Positions 7,373 through 13,897 of a stretch of DNA of 13,897 nucleotides are shown here, piece by piece (position 1 is the stretch's first letter; every line of letters starts with the position of its first letter). Under the pieces are notes generated by a model that was not told the DNA's origin, did no database searches, and worked only from the letters and a program-made list of their open reading frames with translations. Source of the DNA: Clostridia bacterium (GTDB taxonomy: Bacteria > Bacillota > Clostridia > Christensenellales > CAG-917). The translations under genes and the position numbers were made by a program. The stretch lies in NCBI GenBank assembly GCA_017500745.1, contig JAFVYE010000021.1, positions 1 to 13,897 of the forward strand, read 5' to 3'.

Positions 7373-10300
7373 ATGAATTGCCACAACGACGTAAACATTT
7401 TTAGTGTCAACACCCTGCCCAAACACGGCGCAGGTTTTCCTCTTGACAAGGACGGCAATGAAAGAGTAGTGTGCTTGAACGGAAAATGGAGATTCAAGTT
7501 TTTCAGTTCAGTCCTACTTCTTGACTATCATCCTGCCACGTGGGATGAGATTGACGTGCCTTCAAACTGGCAACTCAAAGGATATGGCAAGCCCATCTAC
7601 ACCAACGTGAGATATCCCTATCCCATTGAGACGTCCCCTTTCAAAAAGCCCCACGTTGACGACAAGGAAAACTCCTGCGGGGTTTATGAAAGAGACTTTG
7701 ACATTGACGCACTTGACAGTCTTGTCCGCATCAATTTTGCAGCCAACAGCGGTGCAGAGCTCTATGTCAACGACAAGTTTGTGGGATATAGCGAAAGCAG
7801 TTTTGACTATCAAGAGTACGACATCACAGAGTTTGTCAAGGTTGGCAAAAACACAGTGAAGATCGTGGTGTATCGCTATACGACAGGCAGTTATCTTGAA
7901 GATCAAGATATGTGGCGCATCTCCGGCATTTTCCGTGACGTCAACCTCATCTTTACACCCTACTGCCACATCGCAGACGTCTATGCAAGAGCAGAGTTCA
8001 ACGATGATTTCAGCGAGGCAGAGTTCAAGTGCACAGTGGATATCGCATGCGTCAAGGACGACTATGGCGATGGAGACGTGGTGGTTGAACTTGTTGACAA
8101 TGAGGGCAACGCAGTTGTCAAAGACAGCTTCCGTGTGCTTGAATTTGACGAGGGCGACACCTTCACGATGAACTTTGGCGGAAAGGTGCAAAATCCTCAT
8201 CTCTGGAGCAGTGAAAATCCCTATCTATATAGACTGCGTGTCACACTCACAGAAAACAGACATTCAGGGGTGAGAGAGGCAGATCGCAGAGAAATCAACT
8301 TTGGTTTTAGAAAAATTGAAGTGGTGCCTCAAACTGCCGAGAGAGATACCACAATTCTTTTGAACGGTCAAGTGCTCAAAATCCGTGGTGTCAACCGCCA
8401 CGAATTCCATCCCGAGCACGGCCACGCTGTGCCCAAGGAGCTGACAGAAAAGGACATCATCCTTTGCAGAAACAACAACATAAACAGTATCCGCACGTCA
8501 CACTATCCCAACAGCAGACATTTTTACGATCTCTGTGACAAGTACGGCATCATGGTCATGTGCGAGAACAACCTTGAAACCCACGGCCTTGCCACCAGAG
8601 TGCCCGCATCAAATCCCATTTGGGTGAAGCAAACAAGCTGGCGCATGGAAAACATGGTGCGCACCTATCGCAACCACCCCTCCATTTTGTTCTGGTCATT
8701 GGGCAACGAGGCAGGGGACGGAGGCAAGTCCTTTGTTGAAATGAAAAAGACGGCGGTGGCACTTGACAACACTCGTCCCGTCCACTACGAGGCAGACGGC
8801 TATCTCAAGGTCAGCGACATTATGAGTGAGATGTACACTCCCGAAACCCAAATGGAGCAAGTTGGACAAAACAAACTCCACATGCACTCACGTGCCCTTT
8901 GGGCCCCCGCAGGACACTATCTCACCTCAAAGAGATATCGCAATCATCCCTTTATCCAATGTGAATATGCTCACGCAATGGGCAACTCACTTGGCAACTT
9001 CCAAGACTATTGGACTCACTTCAAAAAGTACGATCGCCTTTGCGGTGGTTACATTTGGGACTTTGCAGACCAAACAATCAAACGTGTCCATCAAGACGGC
9101 ACCGTTGAGTGGACCTACGGTGGCGACTGGGACGACAAACCCAATGACGGCAACTTTGCATTCAACGGCATTGTCCGTGGCGACCGCTCACCCAACCCCG
9201 CACTCTATGAAGTGAAAAAGGTCTATCAACAAGTTGACTTTGCCCTTGTTGACGGCAAGGTTGAAATCAAAAACCTTTACTGTTACACCAACCTCAAAGA
9301 TATGTTTGACCTCAAGATGACGTTGAGCGTAAAGGGCGAGCCGGTTGACAGCACAATAGTTGAGATGCCCGCAGTTGCACCTTTTGCCACAGCCCTTGTG
9401 GACATTCCTTTTGAGGTCAACGCAGATGACACTCTCCTCACGGTGCAAGCCATCCAAAAGGACAGCGACAGAGGCATTGAAAGAGGACACGTTGTTGCAG
9501 AGGAACAACTTGAACTTGCACCCTTCAAAGCCCGTGAGTTTAAAGTGGCAGAGGGCAGAGCGGTCAGCGATGACGGCAAGCACCTCGTACTTGATGCAGG
9601 CAAAGTTGTTGCCCTTGTTGACAAAGAGACAGGATACATAGTAAGTGTCAAAAAAGAGGGTTCAGAACTGCTTTCTGCACCCATAAAACCCAATTTCTGG
9701 CGTTCACCCACAGACAATGACTTTGTGCCTCACATTGGCATGTTCTTGAAACTGTTCCTTGGCGTGTACTACTACAAGCGTGCAACCGCAGCAATTGTCA
9801 AGTCAAACATCCACATCCGTGACAAGAAGGTTATGATTGATTGGCACTCTGCTCGCCTTGGCAAGCTCAAGACAGTTTACGAGGTTGGCGAGGACGGCAT
9901 CCGTGTTTATATGGAATGTGCAGGCATGATTTTTGACTTGCCAAGATATGGCTTTGAAATGAAGGGCGCAGTGAGCGACGAGGTCACTTTCCACGGCCGT
10001 GGCGCTCACGAAAACTACTGCGACAGAAAGACGGGCGCATTCATTGGCAAGTACACAGGCAAGGTTGAGGACTTTGAACACGGCTATCTCTATCCTCAAG
10101 AAAACGGCAACCATTGTGACGTGCGTTCACTCAACGTTGGTGGCGAAAACGGCCTCACTTTTGAAGCCCTTTCAAAGCCCTTTGAATTCAGTTGTCACGA
10201 CTATTCATTGCCCGCACTTGAAAGCGCAAAACACTTGCACGAACTCAAAAAAGAAGAGGACGGCGTGTGGATTTACATTGACGGACAACAACGTGGCGTA

Positions 10301-10390
10301 GGCGGAGATATCCCCGCACTTGCATGCACAAAGCGCAGATATAAGCTGATGCCTTTCAAGACACACAGCTTTGAATTTATCATCAAATAA
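7373..10390 (+). CDS. lacZ: Beta-galactosidase, glycoside hydrolase family 2 (large LacZ type)
   Basis: This enzyme hydrolyses terminal beta-galactosides with retention of configuration, presumably in the cytoplasm, since there is no signal peptide. I chose the ATG at 7373 because AAAGGAG lies just before it; the frame stays open upstream to 7250, but only by overlapping the previous gene. The 1005 residues carry the five LacZ regions: jelly-roll sugar-binding (about 35-205), Ig-like (about 210-310), TIM barrel (about 315-610), a second Ig-like domain (about 620-715) and the small-chain domain (about 730-1005). The acid/base is E446 in SLGNEAGDG and the nucleophile E531 in CEYAHAMGNS. The magnesium-site LETHG and the FAFNGI motif that matches the E. 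coli sodium site are present. The C-terminal GVGGD is followed by IPA, so the E. coli Trp999 position is Ala982. The stop is a tandem TAA-TAG. Natural substrate unknown. Confidence 0.96.
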   Translation: MNCHNDVNIFSVNTLPKHGAGFPLDKDGNERVVCLNGKWRFKFFSSVLLLDYHPATWDEIDVPSNWQLKGYGKPIYTNVRYPYPIETSPFKKPHVDDKENSCGVYERDFDIDALDSLVRINFAANSGAELYVNDKFVGYSESSFDYQEYDITEFVKVGKNTVKIVVYRYTTGSYLEDQDMWRISGIFRDVNLIFTPYCHIADVYARAEFNDDFSEAEFKCTVDIACVKDDYGDGDVVVELVDNEGNAVVKDSFRVLEFDEGDTFTMNFGGKVQNPHLWSSENPYLYRLRVTLTENRHSGVREADRREINFGFRKIEVVPQTAERDTTILLNGQVLKIRGVNRHEFHPEHGHAVPKELTEKDIILCRNNNINSIRTSHYPNSRHFYDLCDKYGIMVMCENNLETHGLATRVPASNPIWVKQTSWRMENMVRTYRNHPSILFWSLGNEAGDGGKSFVEMKKTAVALDNTRPVHYEADGYLKVSDIMSEMYTPETQMEQVGQNKLHMHSRALWAPAGHYLTSKRYRNHPFIQCEYAHAMGNSLGNFQDYWTHFKKYDRLCGGYIWDFADQTIKRVHQDGTVEWTYGGDWDDKPNDGNFAFNGIVRGDRSPNPALYEVKKVYQQVDFALVDGKVEIKNLYCYTNLKDMFDLKMTLSVKGEPVDSTIVEMPAVAPFATALVDIPFEVNADDTLLTVQAIQKDSDRGIERGHVVAEEQLELAPFKAREFKVAEGRAVSDDGKHLVLDAGKVVALVDKETGYIVSVKKEGSELLSAPIKPNFWRSPTDNDFVPHIGMFLKLFLGVYYYKRATAAIVKSNIHIRDKKVMIDWHSARLGKLKTVYEVGEDGIRVYMECAGMIFDLPRYGFEMKGAVSDEVTFHGRGAHENYCDRKTGAFIGKYTGKVEDFEHGYLYPQENGNHCDVRSLNVGGENGLTFEALSKPFEFSCHDYSLPALESAKHLHELKKEEDGVWIYIDGQQRGVGGDIPALACTKRRYKLMPFKTHSFEFIIK

Positions 10391-10401
10391 TAGACATCAA
10401 A

Positions 10402-10427
10402 TAGTACGGCTGTTGTGAGGCCGACTG
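10402..10427 (+). promoter_or_regulatory. Hairpin before thrS with an anticodon-like UGU loop, possible ThrRS operator
   Basis: AGT-CGGC (10403-10410, with A10406 bulged) pairs with GCCG-ACT (10420-10426), and a T-G wobble can close each end. If T10411 pairs with G10419, the loop becomes the seven bases GUUGUGA. Numbered as an anticodon loop it has U at 33, UGU at 34-36 (an anticodon reading the threonine codon ACA) and a purine at 37. The hairpin ends two bases before the AAGGAG site of thrS. In E. coli, ThrRS represses its own translation by binding an anticodon-like hairpin at a similar place in its leader. The resemblance is seen in the sequence; the function is inferred. Confidence 0.45.
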
Positions 10428-10439
10428 CAAGGAGTATAT

Positions 10440-12380
10440 ATGAATATTGAACTTAAAGACGGAAGCAAACGTGTGATGGACGGACCTTTGTCCGCCTACG
10501 AAATCACATAGCAAATTGGTGAAAGACTGGCAAAAGTGGCACTTGTATGCAAAGTTGACGGTGTTCTCACCTCCATGAGAGAAGTCATTGATCGTGACTG
10601 CAAGTTTGAAGTGCTCACTTGGAACGATGATGAGGCAAAGGCAGTATATCGCCACACCGCATCACACATCTTGGCACAAGCAGTGCTCAACGTGTTCCCC
10701 ACGGTGCAACTTGCAATTGGACCTTCAATTGAAAACGGATTCTACTACGATTTTGACTTTAAGACTCCCATAACTCAACAAGATTTTGAAAAGATTGAGG
10801 CAGAGATGAGAGCAATCATCAAAGCAGATTTGCCCATTGAAAGAAAGGTTGTCACTCGCAAAGAAGCAGAGGCAATGATCAAAAAGATGAAGCAAAACTA
10901 CAAGATGGAGCTCCTCGCCGACATCCCTGAGGGAGAGGAAATCTCCTTCTATACACAAGGGGACTTTGTTGACCTTTGCGCAGGCCCTCACCTCAGCAGC
11001 ACAGGCAAAGTCAAGGAATTCAAGCTTACGTCCCTCACAGGCGCATACTGGCGTGGAAACGAAAAGAACAAGATGCTCACCCGCATTTACGGCACGGCAT
11101 TTGACAAAAAGGCAGAACTTGAGGAATATCTCAAAAAACTTGAGGAAGCAAAAATGCGTGACCACAACCGTCTTGGCAGAGATCTTGGCTTCTTTATGAC
11201 GGATGAAAACGTTGGTCAAGGCCTTCCTCTCATCATGCCCAAGGGCGCACGCATAATCCAACTTATGCAACGCTTTGTTGAGGATGAGGAACAAAAGAGA
11301 GGATATCTCCTCACAAAGACTCCCATAATGACCAAAAACAATTTGTTTATCACGTCAGGTCACTGGGATCACTACAAGGACAAGATGTTCTACATAGGCG
11401 AAGAGGGTGTGGATGATGAAATCTTGGCACTCCGTCCTATGACGTGCCCCCTCCAATTTACAATCTACAAAAACGGATTGAAGTCATATCGTGACCTCCC
11501 CGTGAGATATGCCGAAACCGCAACCCTTTTCCGCAAGGAAGCAAGTGGCGAAATGCACGGGCTCACCCGTGTCCGTCAATTTACACTCTCTGACGGCCAT
11601 ATCGTGTGCACCCCCGACCAACTTGAACAAGAGTTTGAAACAGCCCTTGACCTCATCAAGTATCTCATTGACGTCCTCGGGCTCAACAATGACGTGAGCT
11701 ATCGCTTCTCTCGTTGGGATCCTCAAGACGCAGACAAATACGTTGGCACGGCAGATGACTGGAACAAGGTTGAGTCAACCATGGAACAAATCCTTGGGGA
11801 CCTTGGCGTTGAATATGAAACCGGCTGGGGCGAAGCAGCATTCTATGGACCAAAGCTTGACGTCCAAGCAAAGAACGTTCACGGCAAAGAGGACACGATG
11901 TTCACAGTCCAAATTGACTTTGCACTTGCAGACAGATTTGACATGATCTACATTGATGAAAACGGCGAGAAACAACGCCCCCTCATTGTTCACAGAAGCT
12001 CAATCGGATGCTACGAGCGCACCTTTGCACTCCTCATTGAAAAGTACAACGGAGCATTCCCCTTGTGGCTTTCTGCAGAGCAAGTGAGAGTGCTGTCCCT
12101 CACAGACCGCACCATTGATCAAGCAAAAGCAGTCACCAAGGAACTTGCAATGGCAGGCATCAGAGCAGAGGCAGACGTCCGCAGTGAAAAGCTTGGCAAA
12201 AAGATCCGTGAGGCACAGCTTGAAAAGGTCAACTACATCCTCATCATTGGCGACAAGGAAGCAGAGCAGGGCTTGGTGTCCGTCCGTCACAGATCAGAGG
12301 GCGACCTTGGCACAATGACTGTTGCAGATTTCAAGGCAAAAGTTCTCCTTGAAACCGCCGAAAGAAGAAAGGATAAATAA
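10440..12380 (+). CDS. thrS: Threonyl-tRNA synthetase with an in-frame TAG at codon 24
   Basis: ThrRS charges tRNA-Thr and clears mis-charged serine. From the ATG at 10440 (AAGGAG five bases before it) the frame spans 646 codons, the usual length. It begins with a TGS domain (IELKDG…AYEIT), but codon 24 (10509-10511) is TAG. The frame then continues cleanly through the rest of TGS (…VDGVL). A GTG at codon 33 (10536) could start a 614-residue form but has no good ribosome binding site and would cut the TGS domain in half. Downstream all is intact: the editing domain with HTASH (H72, H76) and CAGPH; class II motif 1; PMTCP, the DGHIVC histidine and VHRSSIG histidine that bind the active-site zinc; motif 2 TLFRKEASGE; motif 3 CYERTFALL; and the anticodon-binding domain from about residue 540. 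The TAG could be a mutation, a sequencing error or a readthrough site. Confidence 0.95.
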
Positions 12381-12394
12381 CAAAATCAGCCAAC

Positions 12395-12425
12395 AAAAAA
12401 GGCACTCGTTTGAGTGCCTTTTTTT
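12395..12425. terminator. Strong bidirectional intrinsic terminator after thrS
   Basis: GGCACTC (12401-12407) and GAGTGCC (12412-12418) form a seven-pair stem with a GTTT loop, flanked by six A before and seven T after. The symmetry makes it work in both directions, ending the dnaG-thrS operon on the plus strand and the MFS transporter on the minus strand. Confidence 0.93.
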
Positions 12426-12445
12426 ATTACAGCGGGTTTATTGAC

Positions 12446-13630
12446 TTAGTTTTGATCAATCAACTGCTTTTTTGGTTTTGTAAGCAAGTTGATTGCCACA
12501 GTAAACACCACAAGCACCAAGATGAGCGTCATGGTGACAATGGGCAAGGTTTCGTGTCCTACGTGCTGGATGATGAGGCCCACCGAGGGGCTCAATGCAA
12601 GGATGCCAAAGCAGGCAGAGCACACTTGCACTCCAATGGCTTTTTTGGACATGTCGGCAGAAAAGCGCATCTTGGCTTCGTGCATGTTGCAAGGATAGAA
12701 GGGGGCAAAACCAAGGCCTATCATTATGATGGCAACAAAGGTCGCAGGCACGCTGGTTGTGATGAAAAACAGCCCTGCGCCCACAACTGCAATGGCAAGA
12801 CCAATGTAGATTGTGAGGCGGTTGCCAATCTTGGATGAAAACAGACCAAACACGATTCTGCCCACCATGATTGAGCCGTAATAGCAGGACACACAGGCCC
12901 CACCAAGGGTTGCAGTGAACATACGCTTTTCAATGAGCAAGGTGTTGAGCCATGCTCCGACAATTTGTTCAATCCCCGTGTACACAAAGTACAGCACGGC
13001 CATGACCGCAAGGGCAAGAATTGCCTTCTTTTTGCTTTGGGCTGTGGGCACGTAATCCACGTCGTGCTTGACCAATGGAGGAAGTTTCTTCTTCCAGAGG
13101 GGAAGTGATGAAAACAGCACCACAGAAAAGACCAACTGGATGATGGCAAGCACCAAAAAGCCCGTGCGCCAACTGCCAGAATTGTTCATGGCTTCGGTTA
13201 CGATGAGAGGGCCCACAAAAGCCCCAACGCCCCACATTGCGTGGGTGAGGTTCATAACCCCAGATGAGTAGTGATCTGCAACAAAGTCATTGACGGACAC
13301 GTCCACGCCACCGCCTGCCACGCCAAGCAACACGCCTATTGCCACGATGACGTAGAAGCTCTTTGCAAAGTACACTCCAAGGATGCCAAGCCCTGTCATC
13401 AATGAGCATACGGCAAGGATAAGCCCGGGGCCAACCTTTTTGCTTATTTTGGGCATGACGGCAGAGGACAAAGCAGAGCATGCGGTGACAACCATAGTAA
13501 ATATGCCTGCGGAGGCAATGGGCATGCCAAGGGACTCTCTCATGAAAGGCCACACGGTGCCCCAAGCACTATCTGGTAGGCCAAGGGTAATGTAAGATAT
13601 GAACAATAAAACCAAAAAAGCTGTTGCCAT
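12446..13630 (-). CDS. Major facilitator superfamily transporter (fucose-permease-like)
   Basis: This is a secondary transporter of the inner membrane. The 394-residue protein is hydrophobic throughout, with about 12 helices in two groups of six split by a charged loop (about residues 185-210, LWKKKLPPLVKHDVDYVP). The opening, LGLPDSAWGTVWPFMRESLG, and the acidic GGGVDVSVNDFVADHY after the third or fourth helix resemble the FucP/FHS branch of the MFS. Substrate cannot be read from the sequence; a sugar is plausible. I prefer the ATG at 13630, with GAGG six bases before it, over a TTG four codons earlier whose codon overlaps that ribosome binding site. It has its own promoter at 13657-13685 and ends at the shared terminator 12395-12425. 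Confidence 0.88.
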   Translation of the reverse strand: MATAFLVLLFISYITLGLPDSAWGTVWPFMRESLGMPIASAGIFTMVVTACSALSSAVMPKISKKVGPGLILAVCSLMTGLGILGVYFAKSFYVIVAIGVLLGVAGGGVDVSVNDFVADHYSSGVMNLTHAMWGVGAFVGPLIVTEAMNNSGSWRTGFLVLAIIQLVFSVVLFSSLPLWKKKLPPLVKHDVDYVPTAQSKKKAILALAVMAVLYFVYTGIEQIVGAWLNTLLIEKRMFTATLGGACVSCYYGSIMVGRIVFGLFSSKIGNRLTIYIGLAIAVVGAGLFFITTSVPATFVAIIMIGLGFAPFYPCNMHEAKMRFSADMSKKAIGVQVCSACFGILALSPSVGLIIQHVGHETLPIVTMTLILVLVVFTVAINLLTKPKKQLIDQN

Positions 13631-13656
13631 AGGTGTCCTCAAAGGTTGATATTGTT

Positions 13657-13685
13657 ATTTTATATAAAACTTTGATATATGTCAA
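13657..13685 (-). promoter_or_regulatory. Near-consensus sigma-A promoter of the MFS transporter gene
   Basis: On the minus strand TTGACA (13680-13685) and TAAAAT (13657-13662) are spaced by 17 bp. Transcription would start near 13650, about 20 bases before the ATG at 13630. Its -35 box lies inside the palindrome at 13671-13686. Confidence 0.75.
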
Positions 13686-13686
13686 A
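13671..13686. promoter_or_regulatory. 16 bp near-palindrome over the -35 box of the MFS promoter
   Basis: TTTGATATATGTCAAA is a palindrome apart from one mismatched pair (T13676 opposite G13681). It covers the -35 box TTGACA of the leftward promoter, where a bound repressor would block RNA polymerase. AT-rich palindromes can occur by chance, so the evidence is only symmetry and position. Confidence 0.35.
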
Positions 13687-13724
13687 GAAATAGATTGGGT
13701 AGTTTGACAAAAGAAAAAACGGTC

Positions 13725-13753
13725 TTGAAAGGGCCACTTTGTTGTGCTAACAT
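13725..13753 (+). promoter_or_regulatory. Sigma-A promoter for the gene at the right edge
   Basis: TTGAAA (13725-13730) and TAACAT (13748-13753) are spaced by 17 bp. Transcription would start near 13760, within the palindrome at 13758-13773 and about 25 bases before the ATG at 13785. Confidence 0.6.
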
Positions 13754-13757
13754 ATAT

Positions 13758-13773
13758 TTGACCGAATGGTCAA
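13758..13773. promoter_or_regulatory. Perfect-arm palindrome, probable TetR-type operator
   Basis: TTGACCGAATGGTCAA has six-base arms that match perfectly around GAAT. The GACCG-NN-TGGTC core is similar to operators of TetR-family repressors, which often control transporters. It covers the expected transcription start of the gene beginning at 13785 and sits just before its ribosome binding site, so binding would shut that gene off. No regulator gene is in the window. The palindrome is seen directly; the TetR assignment is inferred. Confidence 0.55.
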
Positions 13774-13784
13774 GGGAGAAAATT

Positions 13785-13897
13785 ATGACTGACGTAGTAA
13801 AACAAGAAAAGAAAAAAGGATTGTCCACAAATATGTGGATGTACGCCCTTGGCGCAATGGGCATTAGTCTATCAATAGGCCTCATCAACAGCTATCA
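13785..13897 (+). CDS. Start of a membrane transporter gene, cut by window edge (possibly GPH-type MFS)
   Basis: An ATG with GGGAG seven bases before it opens a frame that runs to the edge (37 complete codons). The N terminus is charged and lysine-rich (MTDVVKQEKKKGLS), followed by NMWMYALGAMGISLSIGLINSY, the start of a first membrane helix. The YALGAMG pattern right after a short basic tail resembles the first helix of glycoside-pentoside-hexuronide (GPH) sugar transporters, but so little is visible that this is tentative. It is divergent from the MFS gene and has its own promoter and probable operator. Confidence 0.6.
   Translation, partial: MTDVVKQEKKKGLSTNMWMYALGAMGISLSIGLINSY

Noticed and set aside
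8826..9215. Open frames inside lacZ, dnaG and thrS in other frames and on the other strand
   Set aside because: Their translations are biased shadows of the real genes, without ribosome binding sites or recognisable domains.
10391..10439. T-box leader for thrS
   Set aside because: The gap is 49 bp and has no T-box core or antiterminator; only a small hairpin is present.
10440..10535. Frameshift instead of an amber codon in thrS
   Set aside because: The amino-acid sequence before and after the TAG is in the same frame and both sides read as one TGS domain; no shift is needed.
13631..13642. TTG start four codons before the MFS ATG
   Set aside because: The TTG codon overlaps the GAGG ribosome binding site that serves the ATG at 13630.

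Overview
This window looks like chromosomal DNA of a low-to-moderate GC, Gram-positive-type bacterium, most likely an uncultured member of the Clostridia/Firmicutes. The reasons are the strong AGGAGG-type ribosome binding sites, the short SigA-type primary sigma factor, and the gene order dnaG–sigA–trmK–nif3–zinc-ribbon, which is the Firmicutes form of the macromolecular-synthesis operon. Synonymous codon choice looks similar across the genes (CAA for Gln, CTT/CTC for Leu), so nothing stands out as recently acquired.

Layout. The left edge (1-117) holds two tandem copies, 46 bp apart, of a tRNA-like 5' half on the minus strand behind a near-consensus sigma-A promoter. Next is an unrecognised two-helix membrane protein (200-1057, +). 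It converges on an unrecognised membrane-anchored protein (1162-2127, -), and the two share a bidirectional terminator. A 270 bp divergent region carries a promoter for each side and a GC-rich hairpin. Then a tightly packed, apparently single seven-gene operon runs rightwards: dnaG, sigA, trmK, nif3-like, C4 zinc-ribbon protein, a full-length GH2 beta-galactosidase (lacZ) and thrS (2398-12380). A strong bidirectional terminator ends it. It converges on an MFS transporter (12446-13630, -). The right edge holds the start of another transporter-like gene (13785-, +). The 155 bp between these two divergent transporters contains two good promoters and two palindromes that look like repressor operators.

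How the genes fit together. The operon couples replication priming (DnaG), housekeeping transcription (SigA), tRNA modification (TrmK) and threonyl-tRNA supply (ThrRS). A sugar-cleaving enzyme sits in the middle, and two transporter genes lie just beyond. Most noteworthy are two features of thrS. Its strongly supported ATG start is followed by an in-frame TAG at codon 24. Its ribosome binding site is preceded by a hairpin whose loop can be drawn as a seven-base anticodon loop carrying UGU, a threonine anticodon, which suggests ThrRS feedback control by tRNA mimicry. The remaining genes are ordinary in content. All conclusions come from reading the sequence; no database search or folding program was run.
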